A DNA stretch of 64,000 nt from Arion vulgaris (lineage: Eukaryota > Mollusca > Gastropoda > Stylommatophora > Arionidae). The notes under the pieces are model-generated. The model saw nothing but the letters and a program-made list of their open reading frames with translations, did no database searches and had not been told where the DNA came from. Numbering within the stretch: position 1 is the stretch's first letter; the number at the start of each line of letters is the position of its first letter. Position numbers and translations under genes: made by a program. Of this stretch, positions 11,820 to 62,418 are shown piece by piece. Location of the stretch: positions 21,913,813 through 21,977,812 of the forward strand of contig CM036759.1 in the NCBI GenBank assembly GCA_020796225.1. Reading direction: 5' to 3'.

Positions 11820-12800
11820 TCTCCTGAGCAGAACTTTGCCACCCCAACAGTCCTCCGAATTTCTCTCTCTCATAGGCCAGATGTCCTGCCTCTGCAGCCG
11901 TCATATTCAAATCATCAGATACATCCTGAATCCATCTTCACCATGGTCTTCCTCTTCTCTCTTTGCCGGTATGCCTCCTTCCATGATGGTCTTCCCCAAT
12001 CCTTCATGTCTTTTTATATGTCCAAAATATCTCAATTTTTTTCTTTCTTATTTGTAGCATCAGCCAGTTTTCTTTGATTTTGAGTTCTTTCTGGATAGAT
12101 TTATTTGTTCTCTTCTCTGTCCAAGATATACGAAGGACTCTTCTGTAAAGGACTTTGGGATGGCTGCTGCAACGGAGGACAGAGCACAATGGGAATGCCC
12201 AATGTGCCATGACGTCGATCGCATAACATAACATAACATAACATAACATAACATAACATATATGTTTTTCCACTACTCTATTAAATGTCCATGCTTCACA
12301 CCCATATGTTGTCACTGGGAATATGCATGCTCTTAGTATTCTGACCTTTGTTTTCTTATCAGTTCCGTTCCATACTGTTTTGAGTTGTTTAATTTTTGTA
12401 AAGCCATGTTTCTTTTTCTTTAATTTCCTTCATCCCATTTCCATCTGTTGTTAGCAGTGAACCAAGATATTCACAACTGTTCATATTTTCTACTTTCTCT
12501 CCATTGATACAAATATCATTTGTCATGTTCATTTTATCTGTTGTCATGATTTTTGTTTTTGCCACATTGAGATATAGATTTTGTTTTTCGCTTTTATCTT
12601 AAACTTCTAATAATTTCTCAATCCATTTTTGTGATGTTGACAGTAACACTGTATCGTCAGCGTATCGTAGTTCATGTATTTGTCTTCCTCCGTTTATAAA
12701 AGGATCGTGTTTTTCTTTTCCGCTATCTTCTGTAACATTCCTCATGATGTTTTCTGCATATATGTTAAACAGACAAGGCGACAGAACACATTAACTACTG
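11820..12800 (-). pseudogene. Broken LINE RT fragment, second copy of the family at 800-2100
   Basis: Minus strand shows NIYAENIMRNVTEDS and GGRQIHELRYADDTVLLSTS (intact catalytic YADD) near 12760-12650, MTTYGCEAWTFN near 12310, and YRRVLRISWTEKRTNKS near 12130. The RT palm is recognisable but the frame is broken and interrupted by the nested piece at 12146-12262. Confidence 0.85.
12146..12262 (+). mobile_element. Nested 3' end of an RNase H LINE with (CATAA)n tail
   Basis: Plus strand reads MAAATEDRAQWECPMCHD then VDRIT, matching the 3' coding end seen at 46433-46745 (minus), and finishes in about seven CATAA units. It lies inside the opposite-strand LINE at 11820-12800, so it inserted later. 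Confidence 0.75.
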
Positions 12801-15800
12801 TACTGAAAAACACACAGAGGCCAAATAAGTTTTTTTACTTGTCATAGTTTTGTGTACAAATTCAGTTGTAATACTTTTTTGGGTGGAAATATTTGATCAA
12901 CGACTTGTAGATAAATGAATGTACTTCTTTCATAAGGAAATACAGCGTGAAGGAATAGATTAAGATCTGGTAATGACCAGAATTAAAAACAAACAAGATG
13001 TGCACAAAAAAATAGACAACTTATCATACATAGAGTTAAAAATTAAACTGCAGATAAGTTACGACAAGACAAGACACCTTTACCATGTAATGCAGATATC
13101 TTGATGGAAAAGGATAAAATAACAGGGAAGTTCATCTATTTGAATAACAATTTTTACTGCACTGAGATTTAAAAAAATTAAAATTATGCTACAAATTGTC
13201 GCAACATCAGCTTTTAAATCCTAAATAAAATATGAAAATTCAAGTTTTAAAACTAAATTACAAATTTTCGTTTCCAATGTTATCTTTATGCAAACAAATG
13301 CCAGTGAAAGTTAGAATATAACTTAAGATACACAATGTAGGTTGAGTGCATCTGGGAATAGATGCTTGGAAAATAATGAGTTCAAAATGAGACAAATTCA
13401 AAAGAGGTGATGAAATCCTAGAATTGTCTGGTAAGCCTGTGAATTCTAGGATCCAGTATTTGGGAGGTGAGAATAGAACCACTGTGCTCTACCAAGAATT
13501 TAAACATGTCTAAAGAGGATTGTGTATGATGTTAGTAACCTTGTCATATAAAACAGATTTTCAAAACAACTCCACTTAAGATAGCTAAAATATTACCATA
13601 CCATGAGCAGTATCATGTTCCTATTGCATTAAAAGTAACATGATGAAAGCAAAAGAACTCACTTTATAATTTTTAATCATCATAGATTTTCTGCCTGCAA
13701 ACTTTGAACACAATTTTGTAATGATTTTGGGGGGTGTGTAAAATTAGTTGTTTTTTTTTTCTACTGATGTTAGGTATCTAATCAAATTTTACTTCTTCTT
13801 CTATGTTCATGTAAATTAGTCATGCTACATCTTTAGATTTGTCTCTTCCAGGTCTAAACAGCAGTTTCATAACATTTGTCTCAGTTCTGCTCTATCTGGC
13901 AAGGTTTAACGTTATAGATGACTTTAGACTAGGTGGTGCTGAAGTATGTATTTGGGTGTCTTACATTTAGTCCTGCATGGACATTTGTGTGAGAGATAGT
14001 GAGTCTGTACAGATGACAGCTCTCTGCTGTAGCCAAGTTTCAGAAGAATCAAGATGAACTGTTGCTTCCTATAAAGCTAGTCATTAGGACAAAATTATTG
14101 TCTGCTTCTATTTTTTAATTTTTATTCTGACATACATGGAAAAGGACTTATTAATATTGAGATGAATGTGATTTTAAAAATGCTCTATTTTTTTAATGCA
14201 TGATAAATAATCTCTGGTGACCACGACTCTTATGGGCTCAAGATAGTGATCCTTAAAATGTGAAATGTCAGCAAATTATTCAATATTATGGCCACATAAG
14301 TTCTACATAATTTTACATTAATAAAATATATTCTTCTGGTAAAAAGTGTGGGCCCAGTCATCTCTGCTGCATGTACATAATATTTTACATATGATTTACT
14401 ACATTTCTATGGTTGATTGGTCAGTGTGATATTAATGTGTGTCCCAGCTGATTATGCTGACCAGCTGCAAGTTGTGCTTGATGCATAATGATCACTGAGA
14501 GTGAATAATTAACATAGTCTGTTGAAATGGCTCTTGCATATCACAACATGCCACATAGTAACATTAGTAACTCCTTGTAGATGACATTCCATATAGTATG
14601 GTAGTTGATTGCAGTAAAAAATTGCAAAATTTATAGTGCAGCTTTCTAAGTAATGAAATTGCAGAGCATATAAAAAAGTGTTTTTAGGAATGTCTACTAT
14701 GAATTACTTTAAACAAAAAAATACCAGAAATGCAAGTATTCTACAAGTACTTAAAAGACACATTGCACATTAGAAAACAGGAAAGAAGAAATAGTGATTG
14801 GCCCTTGTGACAAAACAACTTAGCCCATATAAATGACCATACTGTTTAGCTGTGAGAATAGTTATGTGTTTTCAATTTTAAAAGAATCTGGTATGTAGTA
14901 CTTTTATGGACCTAATGATAAGAAGTTTTAACATCAACCGTTCTCAGTGGACAACTTTAAAACTCAAGTCAGTGCAATCTCTCCATACCTTCAGCCATTC
15001 TGCTCCAAAATACAGATTATTTCTCTCTTTTCTGCTGCCCAGTCTACTATACAATTTTCATCATAAAATGAAATCTCATATAAAACATTTTCTTGGGATT
15101 ATTTCCCTGTATCTCTCATGACCACAAAATCTTGGATATACCAATTTCAACATAAGATGTATACATTAACATAGTTAATTACAACAATTACTTGCTACAA
15201 AGGTCACACAGAACAATAGTATTCAATGTTTAGTTCATGTATAGGTCCAAAGTCACAACAAAGGGAAGTCATTTTGAAGTTTGCTGTTAATTTCGAAATT
15301 TAGCCAATTTGATTTTCAGTTTGTACACTTTGAGAAAAAGTAAATTGCAGACAGAACAATAATGTAAAAATCATTGCAAAAAATTATATAATATCATGCA
15401 ACATTATTATATTTTGGAAAAAATAAGCTGCAGATTGAAAATTAATGTAAACATCATAGTAAGCCTTTGTGTATTTTGAATGTATTTAGTAAATAATTTT
15501 ATGCAATTGTTTGTTTGCAACATTGTAGGCTATACTTACAACACAATAAATTTGTTTTAAACAAAAATGAAGATTTGCACAAACTATATTTCAAGATTTG
15601 CAAGTTAAAACAGTTGAATAACACTGACATGAATGCTAGTGTTCATAAGTGTCTTAGCACATTTGTTCTTCCATAGACAGTACATAATTAATCAATGAGA
15701 TGAAACAATAATCATGCTTCTTTGCATCAATAGTAATGTCTATGTTACATCAGAAAAGTAATGAAGATTTATAAATATTTTCATAATATTTACAGCTTTA

Positions 15801-16460
15801 TAAGTTATGATAACAAACACAAAGAATGATATGCTTTGTTGACAATTAACATATACAATGAAATTTGTTACGAGTTAAATGACACAGTTGCTCAACTCAG
15901 CATGAACAGTTTATTTTAGTAGAAGACAATGTTAGATATATACTTATATTATGTTACTTTCTGATACAATTTATCCTAGTTTACGATGCTTCTTTTTGTT
16001 TTTTTGTTATTAGGTGTTGGTGGGTCTGAAGTTTATATATAACTCAATAGATACATGTGTGATTTGTGGCTGTTGTGATCCTTGGTTTTTGGTAGATCTC
16101 TGCAATAATATCTTCACATTTTTTCTTTGTTTTTTCATGCGCTATAATCAGATCTTATTTTATTTTATTTCTCTATTCTCTATTCATGTTTTGCCATCTG
16201 CGTCAGGTCGAAAAAAGAGGTACCTTGTATTACTTTACTTACAAATTGTCTGAGTGGACTCGATTCTCATGATGATATAGCCAAACCATCTTCACTTACC
16301 ATGAGATTATTGTGAGTATTTAGATTAGAAACAAGATCATTCTAGTAGTAAAAAAGTTAGTATTGCTAACAATTGACTAAAGTGGTCAGAAGCTTGATCA
16401 AGATTATTTCAATATCATGACAACAGTACTTCATAAAAACTATTAAAAAACAAGAACTGT
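12800..16460. other. No gene seen; AT-rich spacer
   Basis: Scattered ORFs under 75 codons without recognisable motifs. I found no tandem array or element ends in this stretch. Confidence 0.5.
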
Positions 16461-16464
16461 TTGT

Positions 16465-16775
16465 AGCAGAAGAAAATTACAAGCAAATTTTAACTATTTC
16501 TAATACTGGGTGTTGTTCTGGGAAACGAAAATTGATTTGAGCAGTCAAAAACTACCAGTAAACTTTCCTAATTATACCTAATACTGGATGCTACTATATG
16601 GCAGCAAGATTGAGATGAATCATACAAAACTGCAATCAAACTTCATCTATTTCTAAAACTGGATGTTGCTATATGCAGTAAACTTGATTTGAGCAGTAGA
16701 AAATTATAAGTAAACTTACTCTATTTCTAATAAGGGACACTGTTTTGTTGCAGTAATCTTGATTTGCATATCATT
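16465..16775. repeat. Diverged tandem repeat, about four units of 75-79 bp
   Basis: The motifs CTATTTCTAATACTGG, CCTAATACTGGATGCT and CTATTTCTAAAACTGGATG recur with interleaved AAACTTGATTTGAGCAGT, at roughly 75-79-bp spacing. Unit identity is low, so the array is old. Confidence 0.6.
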
Positions 16776-16860
16776 TGATGCTGTTCAGTTCTCAGTACAG
16801 TTGATGTCCACAGAATTATCACCAGAAAACCATTAATCATTGCAAGTGCTCTGAGATTAA

Positions 16861-17173
16861 CTCTTTCCACGCACAGTTATTTCTCAATTTTTAATCAGTT
16901 AATTCAAGGAAAGTAATAAAAAAATAGTTAAAAAATAAAACGATCCCAACTACTTGTCAATAAATAAACAAATATATATTATTATATACTAAATTGAAGA
17001 AGTCTGGACAACCCAATAGAATAACAATGTTGAAAAGTAGTATAAGTAAAACAGTAGAAGTAAAACAAGAAAGACTTCTTATAAGGGAAGCAACTCTATG
17101 GCGCAGTGTGCGGCTTATAGCGTGCAACGGACTTCCGCCGTGGCACAGAGTTCGGCTTAAAGCGTGGAAAGAG
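16861..17173. mobile_element. piggyBac-type MITE (313 bp)
   Basis: Flanked by TTAA at 16857-16860 and 17174-17177. Termini are perfect 12-bp inverted repeats, CTCTTTCCACGC and GCGTGGAAAGAG. TTAA duplication plus short terminal repeats beginning C is the piggyBac pattern. No transposase; depends on an enzyme from elsewhere. The right half is GC-richer, with internal copies of a CGGCTTA(T/A)AGCGTG motif near the end. Confidence 0.85.
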
Positions 17174-17275
17174 TTAATAGTTCCATTTTGTTGAAAGAGA
17201 TAGAGCACTTTTGACAAGCCCTAATTGCATAAGTTATACATTTATTCAGCATCATTAGTATCTTCACTTATTATT

Positions 17276-18767
17276 TTAGTTTAGTCGTCGGATCACCATC
17301 ACTGCACGTCGAACAAATTAGTCCATAAGTGCTCCGATCTCTCCCTCAGTATGTCCATCAGCATGTGGCGACTAACAACACCAGTTCTTTGTTGGTTTAC
17401 AATTCTTCTTTGTCTGCCAGCATAGCGTTCTTGTCGAGCTACACCACACTTAACTTTGAGTTCTTGCAGTCTGGTTAGTGTTGTGGATTCACCGCTATTA
17501 CATGAATCATGTACACGCCCTCTCTCCCTTAAGGAATTTATAATATCAGCCTGCTCCATTGCTCGTCCGCTTTGGACAGCAGCCATACCTGCAAGCCTAT
17601 CCGCACGTTCATTCCCCTTACACCTGCATGCCCTGGCACAAAAATAAAACTGATCTTTGTCAGCTGAGACCTCCCCAGCGATTCTATCCAATGTCTCCTA
17701 GCCCATCCTGTTTCAATCTTCCTGAGCATACTCATTGAGTCACTGAGAAAACATGCATGGATAAAAGTCTGTGATTCTAGCCAAATCATCGCTTTGGTAA
17801 CAGCCATGATTTCCATAGTGAGACTGCTCGTAGTCACGGCAAAACCACCACTGTCTTCCTTCACAACATCACCTTCGACCTGAGCAGTGAAAGCCCACGA
17901 GCTCCGCACATGTCGAATCACCGAATCATCCGTATAAATGATTACATTATGCTCAGATGCGTTCTCAGAAATTAATGCCTGAACCTCTGCCTCCACGACA
18001 AGTGGGTTGTGTTGCCTGCATTCTTTATCAAGTTCGATGCATACAGAAAAGGATGTAGTGATTCCTGTTGGCACTGGTATCCATTCTTCACCGGGATCAA
18101 TATCTTCAAGTGTACACACCTGTTCAATACAGTCCTCGGCCTGATCCATCCAAGATTTTCCTCTTTTTAACCTATTTCCTTTTGTCTCTTTATTTCCAAG
18201 TGCAGAGGATGTTGTGTGTCAGCATTGACTCCAAGGTATGCTCGTGCACGGCTCATCAGTATTCTATACTCCATAGTAGGATAGTCAAGGAGATAGTGCA
18301 TTGCCCTGCACGACGTGTCTTTAGTGCAACCAAGTATAATGCGCATCGCCTCGTTCTGTATTCTTTCCAGTCGTTCTATTTGACTATGACTGAGAGTCAG
18401 GATCACCAGCACATACTCAAGCACAGAAAGGACCAGACCCTGGTATAAAAGACAAAGATGGCGCTGTTCACAATCCGCGCAGCCATTACCCTCATCGCCA
18501 GCAAACCTTTCCTCGCCTTCATTATCACATGAGCTATGTGTTCCGTAAAGCTAGACTACGATCAAAACGCAGCCCCAGGTATTTCATAGACTGAGACCGC
18601 TCCACCACCTCTGAACACAAAACCACAGATGGTGTTGGAGTGTTGACGATGTGGTTGTTTAAAGAGAACCATGTCACCGCTGCTTTTGTGGGGTTGACCA
18701 ATGCTCCTGCTTCAACGCACCATCTACCTATGCGGTCGAGTTCTGACTGAAGTTCCTCCACAAGCTC
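17276..18767 (-). mobile_element. RNase H-bearing LINE, 5' truncated, with 14-bp target duplication
   Basis: Flanked by CTTCACTTATTATT at 17262-17275 and 18768-18781. Minus strand encodes, with frame breaks, the end of the RT domain (ELDRIGRWCVEAGALVNPTK, KYLGLRFDRS), the thumb region (LERIQNEAMRIILG) and an RNase H domain with catalytic-type residues: IIYTDDS, LTMEIMA, LSDSMSM and FVPGHAG...GNERADRLAG. The extreme 3' end is a short TAAAC-type tail. RNase H after RT fits the I/R1/LOA-like LINE groups. The closest copy is 39484-41116. Confidence 0.93.
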
Positions 18768-18814
18768 CTTCACTTATTATTAATTTTACCAAGTGTATAA
18801 GAACTGTCCCACTA

Positions 18815-18955
18815 TTGTAGTTTGTTTTGCATCCTTTGCTTGATTTTGTAGCATTTTGATTGAAACATTGCTGTATCTTGTTTTTGCACTATGTAAAAAT
18901 ACATTACATGTTTTTGCTACATAGTTATACTGTAGTTCTTCTCCTTATATCGATA
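18815..18955 (+). repeat. GATAAAGG-type short retroelement fragment
   Basis: TTTGCTTGATTTTGTAGCAT, TTGAAACATTGCTGTATCTT, then ACATGTTTTTGCTACATAGT and the CTGTAGTTCTTCTCC end. Strongly diverged single-arm copy. Confidence 0.6.
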
Positions 18956-18959
18956 CTTA

Positions 18960-19716
18960 TTAATACTGACATTGCATTCTATAAGGAATATTGTTTCAAC
19001 TTTGCAATGTCAGTTGTGTGTGCTCCATAAGAAGCAGAAAACTATGATTGAAAATTGTGACAAGCAACAATTAAGAATTAACTACAGATTATTTTAAACA
19101 ATTCTCCTCATACCCACCAGCTTAATAAAATATGTACCAAAAATATATTTGTTCCACAATTTGGTTGCTAACTCTCCAAGATGCATTCTATGATAAATAA
19201 TATTCCATACATAATATTCAAATTTGTAAAGTGAATTAAAATTGCGTACTTCTAACAATAATACACAATAATATTAATATACATGTCCACTGAATACAAC
19301 AATCATTTTTCACAGGAAAAATGACACATGAAAGAATGCCTTCAAAATAAATACGATTAACAGTGAAAGCTAGTCAAATCTGGCACATAAATGCTTAACA
19401 CATGATCTTTGTTTGGCACAAAATGTATTCTAATATATAAATACACCTTCGCAAATATAACAAAAATAAATAGATACAAAGCAGCCAATTTATGACAATA
19501 CTGTTTCATCATAACCAGCTAAATCCTAGATAGTTCACTTCAGTGAAACTATCAACTATATTAAGCCGATTAGCCGTCCATCGCATGCGATGATAGCAAC
19601 ATTATTAAGCTAAAACTACATCTCAAGTGTAAACAGAATGCCTCTAAAAATACGTAATAAAGTTTCTCACAATTAGCTCTCTTTTCGCATAAAAACACAG
19701 AAGTTAACACGAATAT
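18960..19716. other. No gene seen
   Basis: AT-rich spacer between the LINE/SINE cluster and the piggyBac-type element; nothing supported. Confidence 0.5.
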
Positions 19717-19974
19717 TTAACCCTTTGGACGCATATACGGAAATATACGGGTTTATCAGGGACGCCGATATCGGAAATATACGGGTTTTTTATATTGTTT
19801 CAGAAGAATTCGCTAAATAAAACGAGAAGTCCAAATTTTATATAGCTTGAACTGTGACCTATAAGTAGGACGAACTGCGGGAAATTTTCCTTATTTCACG
19901 CCGAAAACTGATCGGAGGTAGTATTTCTTTGTGAATTTTATAAATTGTGCTCGTAGTTCGAAATTTTTTTGGAA

Positions 19975-20400
19975 ATGGCTTCTAATTTCAATACCGATAG
20001 TGAAAGTGAGGACTTTGAGTTTGAGGGACATTTCATGCAGCTAGGTGAGATAGGGATTACATTAGATCTTGTGATTCTGAGAGTGATGTTGAATTGTCCA
20101 GTGACAACGAAGCTGAACCTGTCGACCACGATGTTCAATTAGATTTAGAGGATTTTTCTTCCGACATCGAGGAGACAGGCCCTGTGCCCGTTGTTGACAG
20201 GGATGGTTGGAGTGATACCACTTCCCCAGTAGTTGTGGAGCCATTTATGGAAGAGAGTGGGCCTTCTCATACACTAGAGGAGGGTGCAGAACCATTCGAT
20301 TATTTCAGCTTAATTTTTTAGGAGCAGTTTTTTGAATTTATGGCAGATCAAACGAATTTGTACGCTGATCAACGTCAGAAAAGAGCTGGGAAAATCCAAA
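19975..20400 (+). pseudogene. piggyBac transposase N-terminal remnant
   Basis: Starts MASNFNTDSESEDFEFEGHF at 19975, shifts frame near 20065, continues SDSESDVELSSDNEAEPVDH to EPFDYFSLIF, hits a stop at 20319-20321, then continues in the same sense as EQFFEFMADQTNLYADQRQK. Acid-rich head followed by a FDYF/FF..MADQTN..YA motif is the piggyBac transposase N-terminal layout. Broken by a frameshift, one stop and the downstream deletion. Confidence 0.8.
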
Positions 20401-20544
20401 ACCTGTTATTGGTGTAGGGCATGCCGCAAGGAGAAAAAGAAGAAGAAGAGGCCCCGAGAGTCAGTTTTTGGATGCAACCTCTGCCAAATACATCTGTGCA
20501 AAGGGGAGTGCTTTTCCAAATACCATGCATCACTCCACAGTTGA
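20385..20544 (+). pseudogene. piggyBac transposase C-terminal cysteine-rich domain
   Basis: ELGKSKTCYWCRACRKEKKK followed by CNLCQIHLCKGECFSKYHA and a stop. The C-x2-C-x2-C ... C-x2-C-x4-C-x3-C and H pattern is the zinc-binding domain that binds the element's ends. It follows the N-terminal piece directly, marking the internal deletion joint near 20385-20400. Confidence 0.8.
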
Positions 20545-20849
20545 CCGGAGTGAGTAAATTTTCATTTTTTTATACAAAACTTATTCTAAAATTTTTCACT
20601 TTTCATTTTGTTCCAACTTTCACAGCATATTTTCAGCACTTGTCTTATTTCATTGCCTCATTGTAAGTTTCTTGTGAAACTTTATCCAGTTCACAGTATT
20701 GTTGCTCATTATTTGAATGTTCTACAAGCAATAGTTTTATTATTATGAATTTTTTAGAAAGACATGTTGCGTTTTCTGAGGAGTTATTCCCCTTTTAGTG
20801 TTTTTTGGGAGGTAATTTTGTTTTGATGTGCTGGGGTCCAAAGGGTTAA

Positions 20850-21133
20850 AGAGCTATATTGCTTTTCTATTTAATAATATTGGCAGAGAGTCTGCTGCCT
20901 TCAATGAATATTTTGTATATAATGCCTTCTATTCCCTCATCTATACATGTAAATGATGTTCACTATATTGCTAAAGTGAATCCTATTGCAGACTTTCACC
21001 ATGCACACATGTGTGATTCAATATTTGATCAAGCAGGCATGGTTTAAGTTCTTTAAATTTGATTGTCGTTTGCTGACTACAAACACAGACTGTGATACCA
21101 CCAAACATGTTGGCAGTTAGAAATGTCCATTGA
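20850..21133 (-). other. Jagged 3' flank / probable proximal 3' UTR
   Basis: Follows the stop codon on the minus strand. I see no convincing AATAAA before the piggyBac-type element begins at 20845, so the poly(A) site cannot be placed. The 3' UTR either uses a weak signal or runs into the transposon. Confidence 0.4.
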
Positions 21134-61565
<40,432 letters not shown>

Positions 61566-61680
61566 CTGTAAAAGTGTCAAAGAAAAGATATACAGCCAAT
61601 TCTATAGTTTATATTGTGTTTTTGGTTAAGTACAAATAAGTCTGGAATTGTCCATGGTTATTTTGACAACATAAATGAAA

Positions 61681-61930
61681 TGTCAGACATATCGTGCAAA
61701 AGGTAGCATTGTCGTGGCAGCATACATAAGTCAAATGTCAGACATATCGTGCAAAAGGTAGCATTGTCGTGGCAGCATACATAAGTCAAATGTCAGACAT
61801 ATCGTGCAAAAGGTAGCATTGTCGTGGCAGCATACATGTCAAATCGCATATGGGCAAGGTATTGTCGGCATACATAAGTCAAATGTCAGACATATCGTGC
61901 AAAAGGTAGCATTGTCGTGGCAGCATACAT
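61681..61930. repeat. 55-bp tandem repeat, about 4.5 copies
   Basis: TGTCAGACATATCGTGCAAA at 61681, 61736, 61791 and 61882; the unit between 61846 and 61881 is shortened and rearranged. Confidence 0.93.
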
Positions 61931-61959
61931 AAGATCAGAGAGTTTCTACAATTATATTT

Positions 61960-62418
61960 TTGTCAAGAGGATTTTTACAAACATTTTTTCTTCTTTTTTT
62001 TGTTATTCATAATCCTGGGTTAACTTGCAATGTCAAGATACGAAGCTATATGTTTAGAATGGACTCTTTTGAGCGCTGCGTACATGTTGTTTGTCATTGA
62101 ATCTTTTATTTCTAGGAGCCATCTTTTGCGTGGACGTCTTTTCGTGTTGTATCCAATCTTCCGAACAAGATAGCGGGATGCGTTGGATGTTTTTTTCATC
62201 TGGTTTCTATCCGGAGTTAATTTCAGATTTACTTGGATGGAGTTTATGGTATTACATCCCGAATGCGATAGATTAGTACATCGTGTGACCCATCTAAGAG
62301 ATTCTGAAGGTACTGTGATAGATCTAGCAAGCCTGCAGTGGTCTAAGTTTTATTTTAATGGTCATAGGAACTTCGCAAGATTTTCACAAACATCATGAAA
62401 CCAGATTTGAGAACAAGT
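61960..62418. other. No gene recognised between minisatellites
   Basis: Two overlapping plus-strand ORFs of 61 and 71 codons show no family I know, and no splice-flanked Jagged MNNL segment was found on the minus strand. Probably repeat-derived. Confidence 0.4.

Larger units (their letters stand above)
19721..20845 (+). mobile_element. piggyBac-type element with the catalytic core deleted
   Basis: TTAA at 19717-19720 and 20846-20849; 10-bp perfect inverted ends CCCTTTGGAC / GTCCAAAGGG. The left end also holds two copies of GGAAATATACGGGTTT. Inside, plus strand, are an acidic transposase N-terminus, a short helical piece and a cysteine-rich C-terminus, but the DDE/D catalytic region is absent (1125 bp in total, where an autonomous element would be over 2 kb). 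A deletion derivative lying just beyond the Jagged stop codon. Confidence 0.92.

Noticed and set aside
62091..62398. Missing MNNL exon of Jagged or a small host gene
   Set aside because: The ORFs are on the plus strand, without splice context or recognisable sequence; no minus-strand MNNL-like segment is seen.
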